NCBI GenBank assembly: GCA_964611185.1
Contig: CAZSXE010000035.1
Coordinates: 1 to 16,567, forward strand
DNA: 16,567 nt
Direction: 5' to 3'
Origin: CAAGNP01 sp964611185
GTDB taxonomy: Bacteria; Bacteroidota; Bacteroidia; Bacteroidales; UBA932
Below are positions 6,598 to 14,195 of the stretch, piece by piece. The notes under the pieces were generated by a model, which made no database searches, was not told the DNA's origin, and saw only the letters and a program-made list of their open reading frames with translations. How positions within the stretch are numbered: position 1 is the first letter of the stretch; every line of letters starts with the position of its first letter. A program made the position numbers and the translations under genes.

Positions 6598-8391
6598 TTA
6601 CCAATTTTTTTCCTTTTGTTTTGACTTCAAAACAGCTGCTTTTTCCTTTTTCACCTTATCCTGAGTCTCTTTCTCCTTATCTTCTATCGCTTGAAGCATC
6701 TGCTGGGCTGCTTGAGGTGAAATTTTAGGAGGAGTTTGCTGCTGATTTCCTTGATTTTGATCCTTATTCTGATCCTGATTCTGATCCTTGTTTTGATCTT
6801 GATTCTGGTCCTTGTTTTGATCCTGATTCTGATTCTTGTTTTGATCTTGATTCTGGTCCTTGTTTTGATCTTGATTCTGATCCTTGTTTTGATCTTGATT
6901 CTGATCCTGATTTTGATCTTTGTTCTGATCCTGATTTTGCTGCTGCTGTTGCTGCTGATTTTTCAGCAGTTTTTGCGCATAAGCTAAATTGGACTTTGTC
7001 TGAATATCAGAAGGATTTTTTCTCAAAGATTCTTTGAATGCATCCACTGCTTCCTGATATTTTTTCTCCTTTAGGGAGACATTTCCCAAATTATGGAAGT
7101 ATTGCGAAGCCTTTAGAGGGTCCCCCTTTTTAAGAGTGTCGGCCAAGCCTTGATAAGATTTTGCCGCTTCAGGGAAGTTTTCCATCTTATAGAGGGTGTT
7201 GCCCAGATTGTAATGGGCTGTTACAGATGTAGAATCGTCAATAAGTGCCCTTTTATAATCTACCTCAGATTTTTGAAAATTCCCCTTTTTAAAAGCTCTG
7301 TTCCCTGCTCTTACTTGGGAACGGTCAACCTGTGCAAACATGGAGAGAGATGAAATTAAGAACAAAGTCACTATTGCCGCAGGGCGGCTACCCTTAAATA
7401 GTTTTCTTCTATTGCGCTTACTGCTTATCAGGAAATCAATAAGGAAGAAAAATAGAGCAACCGCAAAAAAGTACATATACTGTTCATCAAAATCTTCAAA
7501 TACCACAGACTGAAACTTTTGTGCATCCATATTTTTAATATCATCTATAATTGGATTAAGACCAAACTCGCTATTACCCGCCCTGACATAGACCCCGTTA
7601 CCTGCACTTGCCACCTCTCGAAGAATGGTCTCATCAAGTCTTGTAACCACAATATTGCCCTCTTTATCCTTTAATAATTCTCCTTTAAATGGAATGGGTT
7701 TTCCCTCCGAAGAACCTACCCCCACACAAAATACCCTTATACCCATCTCCACGGCATCTTTCGCCGCCTGTACCGGATCATCTTCGTGATTTTCTCCATC
7801 AGTAATAATCACTATCGCCTTACTGTTTTCTGCCTGAGATGAAAAACTTTTAATACAAGTGACGATAGCATCCCCCATAGCAGTACCCTGAACAGGGACA
7901 CTCTCGGTATTAATGGTATTTAAAAAAATCTTGGCAGAAACATAATCAGTGGTAATCGGAAGCTGAACAAACGACTGACCTGCAAATACTACAAGTCCTA
8001 TTCTGTCGCTCTGCAACTTATCTACAATTTTAGAAATGGCAAGTTTAGCCCTTTCAAGCCTGTTGGGAGAATAATCCTCTGCGAGCATAGAGTTTGAAAC
8101 ATCCAATGCTATCATAATCTCCACCCCTTTTACCTCCTGCTCTTTCAAAGTAGCTCCTATCTGCGGACGGGCAAGCCCAATGATTAAGAAGAAGAGTCCG
8201 AGAGAGAAGAAAGTGAGTTTCACCCACCCTTTTCGTTTTGAAACAAGAGGGGTAAGTTTTTCAAAAAGGACAGGGTCGCCAAAACGGGATACTCTCCTTT
8301 TATTACCGCTTCTGATAACTCCGAAAACAATAAAAAACAGCGGAATAAGTATCAGCAGATAAAGAAATAAAGGTTGTGCAAAATGTATCAT
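6598..8391 (-). CDS. batB: BatB-BatC fusion (VWA plus TPR)
   Basis: The 597-residue product joins two proteins that are separate genes in some Bacteroides. The BatB part has membrane segments at 8-26, 57-74 and 306-323 around a von Willebrand A domain with an intact metal site: D97-x-S99-x-S101, T170 and D198 (in ITDGEN). A fourth hydrophobic stretch at 337-353, after the basic KRNRRKLFKGSR, ends in SMFAQ and looks like a former BatC signal peptide. TPR repeats follow (about 357-475), then a Gln run (479-485), fifteen DQN(K/Q) tetrapeptides (488-547) and a Lys/Glu-rich end. Basic loops put both VWA and TPR domains in the periplasm. The ATG overlaps the batA stop by four bases (ATGA). It has a strong ribosome binding site, AAGGAGGA. 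Role in protein-protein contacts of an envelope complex is inferred. Confidence 0.88.
   Translation of the reverse strand: MIHFAQPLFLYLLILIPLFFIVFGVIRSGNKRRVSRFGDPVLFEKLTPLVSKRKGWVKLTFFSLGLFFLIIGLARPQIGATLKEQEVKGVEIMIALDVSNSMLAEDYSPNRLERAKLAISKIVDKLQSDRIGLVVFAGQSFVQLPITTDYVSAKIFLNTINTESVPVQGTAMGDAIVTCIKSFSSQAENSKAIVIITDGENHEDDPVQAAKDAVEMGIRVFCVGVGSSEGKPIPFKGELLKDKEGNIVVTRLDETILREVASAGNGVYVRAGNSEFGLNPIIDDIKNMDAQKFQSVVFEDFDEQYMYFFAVALFFFLIDFLISSKRNRRKLFKGSRPAAIVTLFLISSLSMFAQVDRSQVRAGNRAFKKGNFQKSEVDYKRALIDDSTSVTAHYNLGNTLYKMENFPEAAKSYQGLADTLKKGDPLKASQYFHNLGNVSLKEKKYQEAVDAFKESLRKNPSDIQTKSNLAYAQKLLKNQQQQQQQNQDQNKDQNQDQNQDQNKDQNQDQNKDQNQDQNKNQNQDQNKDQNQDQNKDQNQDQNKDQNQGNQQQTPPKISPQAAQQMLQAIEDKEKETQDKVKKEKAAVLKSKQKEKNW
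6751..6930 (-). repeat. 12-bp tandem repeat coding DQN(K/Q)
   Basis: Fifteen consecutive 12-base units encode the tetrapeptide Asp-Gln-Asn-Lys or Asp-Gln-Asn-Gln, with one unit changed to NQNQ. Lys and Gln alternate almost perfectly, giving a 24-base higher-order period, broken by one extra DQNQ near the start. A seven-Gln run (6937-6957) sits just before it. All changes are multiples of three, so gain or loss of units would alter length and not frame. The segment is predicted to be a disordered, highly hydrophilic periplasmic tail of the BatBC protein. Confidence 0.9.
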
Positions 8392-9386
8392 ATTATCCTC
8401 CTTGCTGCAAATAATCTAAAAACAGCCCCTAAAATTAATGCAAAAAGGGCAATTAAGCCATATTGTAAAAAAAGTTCCTGATATACAGGGAAGGAATCTA
8501 CAGTGGTTTTACTCTTCTCCATCTTATTGATTTCTGTGTATATCTCAAGAAGTTTGGTGTTGTCGGTAGCACGAAAATACGCTCCTCCGGTCTGGTCGGC
8601 TATGCTTTTAAGAAGCTTCTCATCTATCTCCACCTTTACATTCATCACCTTGACACCATAAGGGGTCATAACAGGATAAGGGGCCTCCCCCATAGCACCC
8701 ACGCCGATGGTATATACCCTGATACCATAAGTTTTAGCTATTTCAATAGCCATTTCAGGGGCAATTTCTCCACGATTATTAACTCCATCAGTCAGTAGGA
8801 TAATCACCCTGCTTTTAGCCTGAGAATCTTTCAATCTGGCCACTGCGTTAGCAAGACCATTGCCTATGGCGGTACCGTCCTCGATAAGTCCGCACTCTAT
8901 CTCTTTCATCAAATTTATCAGTGTAGCACGATCCGTGGTCAGGGGGGACTGCGTAAAGCTCTCCCCTGCAAACACCACAATTCCTATTCTGTCGGAGGGC
9001 CTCTCGGCAATAAACTGAATAGCTATATCCTTTGCAGCTCCGATTCTGTCAGGGGTGAAGTCCCGCGCAAGCATACTTGTGGAAATATCCATGGCAAGGA
9101 CTATGTCAATACCCTCCGTATCCACCTTTTCAAAGGTAGAAGAGGACCTCGGGCGAGCTATCGCTACAATAATGGCTGCTACGGCAATCATCTCCAAGAC
9201 AAAGGGTATATGTCTGACTATCCGCTTTATAATTCCGCTATTACTCTTATAAGGGGCGAGGGAAGGGACAATGATATAAGGAGTTTTCCCCTTAATTTCT
9301 CTATAGAGATAAAGAATAAGCATCGGAAGGAGGATAAACTCCAGATAGAGCAGGTTCGGATATTCAAAGAAAACATTATTTTCCAT
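8388..9386 (-). CDS. batA: BatA, membrane-anchored VWA protein
   Basis: BatA is a 332-residue inner-membrane protein with a periplasmic von Willebrand A domain. Membrane helices lie at about 12-29, 60-77 and 308-325. The metal-ion-dependent adhesion site is complete: D100-x-S102-x-S104, T172 in GTAIG and D200 in LLTDG. The basic stretch between the first two helices indicates that the VWA domain faces outward. The reading frame opens at a GTG (9389), but I chose the ATG at 9386 because a GGAGGT at 9400-9395 lies 8 bases before it. The gene overlaps the preceding gene by 11 bases and the next by four. VWA proteins of this kind commonly act with a MoxR ATPase, here encoded three genes upstream. 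Confidence 0.88.
   Translation of the reverse strand: MENNVFFEYPNLLYLEFILLPMLILYLYREIKGKTPYIIVPSLAPYKSNSGIIKRIVRHIPFVLEMIAVAAIIVAIARPRSSSTFEKVDTEGIDIVLAMDISTSMLARDFTPDRIGAAKDIAIQFIAERPSDRIGIVVFAGESFTQSPLTTDRATLINLMKEIECGLIEDGTAIGNGLANAVARLKDSQAKSRVIILLTDGVNNRGEIAPEMAIEIAKTYGIRVYTIGVGAMGEAPYPVMTPYGVKVMNVKVEIDEKLLKSIADQTGGAYFRATDNTKLLEIYTEINKMEKSKTTVDSFPVYQELFLQYGLIALFALILGAVFRLFAARRII
8396..8403 (-). promoter_or_regulatory. Strong ribosome binding site of batBC
   Basis: AAGGAGGA on the minus strand, 4 bases before the batBC ATG at 8391, is a near-perfect Shine-Dalgarno sequence. It is formed by the two AGG arginine codons near the C-terminus of batA. Most other genes in this window start after A/T-rich leaders with no such motif. 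Confidence 0.7.
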
Positions 9387-10344
9387 CACTACCTACCTCC
9401 TTTTTCTCATTATTATCACCCTCCAATTCTTGCATAAAAGTAGAGTTTACAAATCGAACAGCCGAAGGAATGGCACGCTCATTTTCATCTGAGGAGGGGG
9501 AATATTTGGCAAATTTTACCAAATCGGAAATCTCGAACAAATCTTTAAGTTCGTTGTATTCATTCGCCTGTATTGTCTTGTCGGAAAGAGAATCCAAAAT
9601 CTCCTTAGATGTGCGCTCCATAGTCTGAACATGGAATCGGCTGTCAATATACTGCCTGAGGGTATCCGTTATAGCAGTATAATATTGTTTTTCTTTATTG
9701 TTCTGCCACAATTTTTCATTCCTTATCTTCTCAAGATTTCTAAGAGCAGTAATATGCGGAGGATCTTTAACAACAGGCTTCCCGAACAGAGTCTTGTTAC
9801 TTTTTCTATTGTTGATTAGCTTAATTATAAGCAAGATAAGGACTACAAGCCCTATAAAGCCCAAAATCCACGGAAGAATCTCTTTAAAAGTGACAGGATA
9901 ATCAAACTGAGGCTTAATATCATACATCTGATATGTAGCTGTATCCACAGGGATAGTAGTCACTTCGAGTGTTTTAGCTTCAAGCACTATCGTATCTATC
10001 AACTCTTCCCCCTTATAGAAATACAGAACCTGCCTCGGAATATAATAAGAGCCACTGTCAAATGAAGTAATAATCGCCTTAACCTCTATATCCGATACCT
10101 TTTTCTTAGAAGAGAGTGTATCGTATTCAAAACCCTTTATAAGCTCTACTCCCGGCACTAAAGGATTCGACAAAGAATCGGTCCAGAGGGTGAGTTCTTT
10201 CGGAACATTTACCCTGGCGCTCCACTCTACCTGGTCACCTATAAGGATAGTATCTTTAGAAAAAATAGAGGAGATAAGCTCCTGTGAAAATAGAGAGCAG
10301 CTTATTAAAATAAATGTAAAAAATACAATTAACCTCTTCATCAT
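9376..10344 (-). CDS. BatD-like signal-peptide/one-TM protein, DUF4381-like tail
   Basis: I do not know a gene name for this 322-residue protein. It has a signal peptide (1-21, ending SCSLFSQ), a periplasmic beta-rich part (22-155), one membrane helix (about 157-177) and a cytosolic helical tail (178-322). The tail carries ALRNLEKIRNEKLW (200-213), YIDSRF (232-237), TSKEIL (245-250) and FAKYSPSS (278-285). The pattern resembles DUF4381-type proteins found beside DUF58 and MoxR genes, and it also aligns with the BatD tail. Its ATG at 10344 overlaps the DUF58 stop by four bases (ATGA), and its end overlaps batA. Position between the DUF58 gene and batA is the usual place for such a gene in Bacteroidota bat operons. 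A link between periplasmic Bat domains and cytosolic MoxR/DUF58 is a reasonable inference. Confidence 0.75.
   Translation of the reverse strand: MMKRLIVFFTFILISCSLFSQELISSIFSKDTILIGDQVEWSARVNVPKELTLWTDSLSNPLVPGVELIKGFEYDTLSSKKKVSDIEVKAIITSFDSGSYYIPRQVLYFYKGEELIDTIVLEAKTLEVTTIPVDTATYQMYDIKPQFDYPVTFKEILPWILGFIGLVVLILLIIKLINNRKSNKTLFGKPVVKDPPHITALRNLEKIRNEKLWQNNKEKQYYTAITDTLRQYIDSRFHVQTMERTSKEILDSLSDKTIQANEYNELKDLFEISDLVKFAKYSPSSDENERAIPSAVRFVNSTFMQELEGDNNEKKEVGSDGK
9395..9400 (-). promoter_or_regulatory. Ribosome binding site deciding the batA start
   Basis: GGAGGT on the minus strand ends 8 bases before the ATG at 9386 and 5 bases before an in-frame GTG at 9389. The 8-base spacing favours the ATG. 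The motif lies within the Glu-Val codons near the end of the preceding gene. Confidence 0.6.
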
Positions 10345-11219
10345 TTGCTTTTAAATAACATAATAAGACCTTTGACATAATCCTCATCTGTACGGATGCT
10401 TACACACTCCACCTTATACTTTCTGAGGGTAGTCAAAGTGTTTTCATATACCTTTTTATCCCAGTTGCCGTAGTACTCCCGCACATATTTACTCGAAGTA
10501 TCGACCCATCTCTCCTCCCCTGATTCCGAATCCCTCACACGGATTAGCCCCACATCTGTCAACTCTTTCTCGCGCGGATCGTAAATATTGATAACCGAAA
10601 TATCGTGCTTGTTTACAGCTACCTTTAAGGCCTGCTCGTAATTGGGCCTGAAATCATCATCCACATCTAAAAGGTCAGAGAGGAGAAAAGCGGTACATCT
10701 CTTTTTAATGGCGTTTGTAAGGTAGCGCAACGCCTCCCCTATATCAGTCCCCTTATCCTGTGGCTCAAACTCCACAAGCTCTCTGATAATTCTCAGAAGA
10801 TGTGTCCTCCCTTTCTTGGGGGGAATAAATTTTTCCACCCTGCTACTGAAGAAAAGTGCTCCCACTTTATCATTATTCACGGAGGCGGAAAATGAGAGAA
10901 CCGCTGCCACTTCCGCCATCAGATCCCTCTTCATTTTGGAACTCGTTCCGAAAAACCTCGAACTGCTGACATCTATCAGTAATACCACCGTCAATTCACG
11001 CTCCTCCTCAAAGACTTTAATATAAGGAGCTCTCAATCTGGCAGTTACATTCCAGTCCATATTCCTCACATCATCACCGTACTGATATTCTCGCACTTCA
11101 CTAAAGGCCATACCTCTCCCCTTAAATGCAGAATGATATTCTCCCGCAAATATTTGATGAGAAAGAGATTTGGTCTTAATCTCAATTTTCCGGACTTTTT
11201 TCAGCAAATCGTTATCCAT
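10341..11219 (-). CDS. DUF58 domain protein (VWA-like, cytosolic)
   Basis: The 292-residue product is a soluble DUF58 protein. It has the family hallmark FKGRGMAFSEVREYQYGDD (32-50) leading into VRNMDWNVTARL (51-62), followed by a VWA-like fold with LLIDVSSS (80-87; D83-x-S85-x-S87). No signal peptide or membrane helix is visible, so it should be cytosolic. DUF58 proteins are nearly always encoded directly after moxR and are thought to be partners or substrates of the MoxR ATPase. It starts 4 bases after the moxR stop and overlaps the next gene by four bases, consistent with strict co-expression. Confidence 0.88.
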   Translation of the reverse strand: MDNDLLKKVRKIEIKTKSLSHQIFAGEYHSAFKGRGMAFSEVREYQYGDDVRNMDWNVTARLRAPYIKVFEEERELTVVLLIDVSSSRFFGTSSKMKRDLMAEVAAVLSFSASVNNDKVGALFFSSRVEKFIPPKKGRTHLLRIIRELVEFEPQDKGTDIGEALRYLTNAIKKRCTAFLLSDLLDVDDDFRPNYEQALKVAVNKHDISVINIYDPREKELTDVGLIRVRDSESGEERWVDTSSKYVREYYGNWDKKVYENTLTTLRKYKVECVSIRTDEDYVKGLIMLFKSK

Positions 11220-11223
11220 AATA

Positions 11224-12216
11224 CTAAGGAACTTCTACGGCATTCATTATGTCGGAAACAATATTTTCTGTGGTAATATTCTCAGCTTCAGCTTCATAAG
11301 TCAGACCGATACGGTGACGAAGAACTTCATAAGAGACAGCTCTGACATCTTCGGGTATCACATATCCTCTCCTCTTTATAAAGGCATAAGCCTTCGAGGC
11401 CATGGCCAAAGAGATAGAGGCTCTCGGGGACCCTCCGTAAGAGATTAGGTCTTTTAACTGTGCAAGCCCGTAAGCATCGGGAGTTCTTGTCGCATAGACA
11501 ATATCGACAATATATTTCTCTATTTTTTCATCCATATACACATCCCTGACTACTTCTCTCGCACGGACAATATCCTCAGGCTGAAGAACGGGACTTGCCT
11601 TGGGGAAAGTACCGCCATTATTCATCCTGATAATCAATTTTTCCTCCTCTTTCTTAGGGTAGGTGACTACCACCTTGAGCATAAAACGGTCAACCTGAGC
11701 TTCAGGGAGAGGATAAGTCCCCTCCTGCTCAATAGGATTTTGGGTAGCCATCACCAAAAACGGATCAGGAAGCTTAAATGTTTCATCTCCAATAGTCACC
11801 TGACGCTCCTGCATGGCTTCCAAAAGGGCAGATTGTACTTTGGCGGGGGAACGGTTGATTTCATCCGCGAGGATAAAATTGGCAAATACAGGCCCTTTTT
11901 TAATTTGAAACTGCTCAGTCTTTTGACTGTAGATCAGAGTACCGAGCACATCAGCAGGGAGGAGATCGGGAGTAAACTGTATCCTATTGAACTTAGCATT
12001 AATACTGTTCGCTAATGTATTAATAGCGAGAGTTTTAGCTAATCCGGGAACACCTTCGAGAAGAATATGTCCGTTGGCCAAAAGTCCAATAAGTAGATTT
12101 TCTACAAGATGCTTCTGCCCGACAATGACTTTATTCATCTCCATAGAGAGAATATCTACAAAAGAGCTCTCTTTTTGAATTCGATCATTTAATTCTTTAA
12201 TGTTTACAGTATCCAT
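11224..12216 (-). CDS. MoxR-family AAA+ ATPase of the bat operon
   Basis: This 330-residue MoxR AAA+ ATPase has Walker A GVPGLAKT (55-62), Walker B ILADE (115-119), sensor 1 ATQN (157-160) and a candidate arginine finger in EAQVDRF (R177), followed by the lid with GSPRAS. MoxR proteins are thought to be chaperone-like remodellers that work with VWA-domain proteins, several of which are encoded downstream. The chosen ATG at 12216 gives MDTVNIKELNDRI. The open frame runs 12 codons further to a TTG in the intergenic region, which I do not consider the start. It is the first gene of the minus-strand operon, with a candidate promoter at 12257-12264. Confidence 0.92.
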   Translation of the reverse strand: MDTVNIKELNDRIQKESSFVDILSMEMNKVIVGQKHLVENLLIGLLANGHILLEGVPGLAKTLAINTLANSINAKFNRIQFTPDLLPADVLGTLIYSQKTEQFQIKKGPVFANFILADEINRSPAKVQSALLEAMQERQVTIGDETFKLPDPFLVMATQNPIEQEGTYPLPEAQVDRFMLKVVVTYPKKEEEKLIIRMNNGGTFPKASPVLQPEDIVRAREVVRDVYMDEKIEKYIVDIVYATRTPDAYGLAQLKDLISYGGSPRASISLAMASKAYAFIKRRGYVIPEDVRAVSYEVLRHRIGLTYEAEAENITTENIVSDIMNAVEVP

Positions 12217-12229
12217 ATTAAAATATTTG

Positions 12230-12237
12230 TATTTTTG
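12230..12237 (+). promoter_or_regulatory. Candidate -7 element for truA-exbB-exbD-tonB
   Basis: TATTTTTG matches the Bacteroidota -7 consensus TAnnTTTG. Transcription would start near 12244, about 38 bases before the truA ATG. No TTTG is present at the expected -33 distance; the nearest approximation is TTTA at 12203-12206, 23 bases upstream of the element. Confidence 0.4.
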
Positions 12238-12256
12238 CAGAGTTTTTAACAAATCG

Positions 12257-12264
12257 CAAATTTA
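12257..12264 (-). promoter_or_regulatory. Candidate -7 element for the bat operon
   Basis: On the minus strand TAAATTTG (12264-12257) matches TAnnTTTG. It would start transcription near 12250, about 34 bases before the moxR ATG. The matching -33 position falls inside the first codons of truA and has no clear TTTG, so the call rests on the -7 element and location. Confidence 0.35.
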
Positions 12265-12281
12265 GTATTTTTTCTTATTTA

Positions 12282-13073
12282 ATGAGGTACTTCATTTCAA
12301 TATCTTACAGGGGAGCCGGCTACAGCGGGTGGCAGATTCAGAATAATGCTTCAAGCATCGAAGGGGTGCTTGAAAAAGCTATTTCTACTCTCCTCACTAC
12401 CTCGACAGATTTGACAGGAGCCGGAAGAACTGATACCGGAGTGAATGCCTTAAATTATATAGCACACTTCGATTCTGAAAATGAAATTCTCATCAAAGAA
12501 CCGGAAATGTTTTTATACAAATTAAATGCCATTCTACCCCTTGGAATATGCGTTAATCATCTTTTTCCTGTAAAAAAAGATGCACACGCGAGATTTGATG
12601 CTGTAAGTCGTACATATCAATATTTTGTTCATAGCGATAAAGATCCTTTCTGTTACGATTTTTCATATTTCTACAAATTTCCCCTCAATATCGACTCGAT
12701 GAATACAGGGGCACAATATCTCCTTGGAGAGAACGATTTCAGCTGCTTTGAAAAGCTCCACGGAGGGAATGTCACCTCTATTTGCAATATTTCGCAGGCA
12801 TATTGGAAAATAATTCCAAAAGGTGACCAAATAAGGGGAAACGGCACGCACCTTGTATTCACTATTACTGCCAATAGATTTTTAAGAAATATGGTTCGTG
12901 CCATTGTCGGTTCACTGCTCGAAATAGGAAGGGGAAGAAAAGAGCCGGAGTGGATAGGCTCATTAATTGAGGGGAAAAAGAGAGATACCGCAGGCCAGTC
13001 GGTTCCGGGATATGCCCTTACCCTCACAGAGATTAAATATCCATATAACTTTAATGAAACAATTTTAAAATAA
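12282..13073 (+). CDS. truA: tRNA pseudouridine(38-40) synthase TruA
   Basis: TruA converts uridines 38-40 of the tRNA anticodon stem-loop to pseudouridine. The 263-residue product is full length for the family. It begins RYFISISYRGAGYSGWQ (2-18), has the catalytic motif GAGRTDTGV (46-54) with nucleophile D51, and has RTYQYF and the conserved FLRNMVRAIVGSLLEIGRG block toward the C-terminus. The ATG at 12282 gives the expected N-terminus. It is the first gene of a plus-strand run; exbB starts 9 bases after its stop, so the Ton-system genes probably share its message. Confidence 0.96.
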   Translation: MRYFISISYRGAGYSGWQIQNNASSIEGVLEKAISTLLTTSTDLTGAGRTDTGVNALNYIAHFDSENEILIKEPEMFLYKLNAILPLGICVNHLFPVKKDAHARFDAVSRTYQYFVHSDKDPFCYDFSYFYKFPLNIDSMNTGAQYLLGENDFSCFEKLHGGNVTSICNISQAYWKIIPKGDQIRGNGTHLVFTITANRFLRNMVRAIVGSLLEIGRGRKEPEWIGSLIEGKKRDTAGQSVPGYALTLTEIKYPYNFNETILK

Positions 13074-13082
13074 TTAATACTT

Positions 13083-13772
13083 ATGTTAACAGCACTATTA
13101 CAAGCTAACTCAGAAATCATCTCGCAGGTTGTCACCTCAGAGGAGACAAAATTCACCCTTTGGGAAATGGCCGTTAAAGGGGGATGGCTGATGATTGTTC
13201 TGCTCATTCTATCTATTTTGGCCATCTATATTTTCGGACAAAAATGGTGGGCGATAAGAAAAGCATCCAAAATCGATGATAATTTCATGAAAGAAATACA
13301 CAATTTCATTCACGAAGGGAAGATAAAAGCAGCCATCACATTGTGCCAGAGCCACAACTCTCCCATAGCTCGATTGATAGAAAAAGGGATTGAGAGAATC
13401 GGCCGCCCCCTATCGGATATTCAGGCTGCGGTGGAGAATATGGGAAATGTAGAGGTAGCAAGACTTGAAAAAGGGCTTCCGATGCTCGCCACAGTAGCAG
13501 GAGGGGCACCAATGATAGGATTCCTCGGGACAGTAATCGGAATGATTCAGGCTTTTTTCGATATGTCTCAGGCAGGTAACAATATCGATATTCAGCTCCT
13601 GTCCGGAGGTATTTATACCGCGATGGTTACGACCGTAGCTGGTTTGACAGTGGGTATTATTGCCTACTTTGGATACAATTACCTCTCCTCCAAAATCTCA
13701 GATTTGGTATTTAAGATGGAGAGCAATACTATTGAATTTATGGATATGCTTCACGAACCTGCCGAAAAATAA
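13083..13772 (+). CDS. exbB: ExbB/TolQ-family proton channel subunit
   Basis: This 229-residue MotA/TolQ/ExbB-family protein has three membrane helices (about 34-53, 132-157 and 177-199), with the cytosolic domain between the first two. The family block GLPMLATVAGGAPMIGFLGTVIGMI spans about 131-155, and GIYTAMVTTVAGLTVGI covers 176-192. With ExbD it forms the proton-motive-force-driven motor that energises TonB. The N-terminal extension before the first helix is typical of Bacteroidota. It is followed after 7 bases by exbD and then tonB, which favours ExbB over TolQ. Confidence 0.9.
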   Translation: MLTALLQANSEIISQVVTSEETKFTLWEMAVKGGWLMIVLLILSILAIYIFGQKWWAIRKASKIDDNFMKEIHNFIHEGKIKAAITLCQSHNSPIARLIEKGIERIGRPLSDIQAAVENMGNVEVARLEKGLPMLATVAGGAPMIGFLGTVIGMIQAFFDMSQAGNNIDIQLLSGGIYTAMVTTVAGLTVGIIAYFGYNYLSSKISDLVFKMESNTIEFMDMLHEPAEK

Positions 13773-13779
13773 TTAGAAA

Positions 13780-14193
13780 ATGGCTATTAAACGAAGAACA
13801 AAAGTTGACTCAAGTTTTTCAATGTCGTCGATGACAGACATTGTATTCCTTTTGCTGATATTCTTCCTTGTCACCTCTACACTGGTCAATCCCAATGCTC
13901 TAAAGCTACTCCTCCCCAAGAGCACAAACCAAATATCTGCAAAAGCTACCGTAAGCGTATCCGTCAAGCACTATCCAGAAAGAAACTTCTTTTCATACCA
14001 CATTAACGGTGCTGAGAAGCCGATACCCTACAACGACATCGAACCTCAGCTGCAAAATCTACTTAAAGACTCCGATGATCCCACTTTTTCAATATATGCA
14101 GACAAAAGTGTTCCCATCGAGCAGGTAGTGAATCTGATGAATATTGCCAAACGCAATAAATATAAGGTAATTTTAGCGACATCACCTGAATAA
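13780..14193 (+). CDS. exbD: ExbD/TolR-family motor subunit
   Basis: The 137-residue product has a short basic cytosolic N-terminus (MAIKRRTKVDSSFSMSSM), one membrane helix (about 19-37) that carries the family's essential aspartate (D20 in SMTDIVFLLL), and a periplasmic domain ending ANRNKYKVILATSP-like as IAKRNKYKVILATSPE. D20 is the proton-carrying residue of the ExbB-ExbD motor. Only one exbD is present here, whereas many Bacteroidota Ton loci have two. The start codon lies 7 bases after exbB and the stop 2 bases before tonB. Confidence 0.9.
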   Translation: MAIKRRTKVDSSFSMSSMTDIVFLLLIFFLVTSTLVNPNALKLLLPKSTNQISAKATVSVSVKHYPERNFFSYHINGAEKPIPYNDIEPQLQNLLKDSDDPTFSIYADKSVPIEQVVNLMNIAKRNKYKVILATSPE

Positions 14194-14195
14194 AA

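Larger units (their letters stand above)
12217..12281. other. Divergent intergenic region, moxR/truA
   Basis: These 65 AT-rich bases separate the minus-strand bat operon from the plus-strand truA operon and must hold both promoters. Each strand contains one TAnnTTTG -7 element, described separately. I see no tRNA, riboswitch or strong hairpin here. Confidence 0.7.

Noticed and set aside
6751..6930. CRISPR array or intergenic satellite
   Set aside because: The repeats are contiguous 12-base coding units without spacers and stay in the batBC frame.
6736..6987. Plus-strand open frame of 83 codons coding almost only Leu, Ile and Val
   Set aside because: It is the mirror of the DQN(K/Q) and Gln repeats of batBC; codons for Gln, Asn and Asp read in reverse give Leu, Ile and Val. 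There is no independent evidence of translation.
12217..12252. Longer TTG start for the MoxR ATPase
   Set aside because: The added 12 residues come from AT-rich intergenic sequence, start at a TTG and would cover the region where a promoter leader is expected.
12671..13225. Minus-strand open frame of 184 codons
   Set aside because: It is antisense to the end of truA and start of exbB, both clear genes, and shows no domain or promoter.
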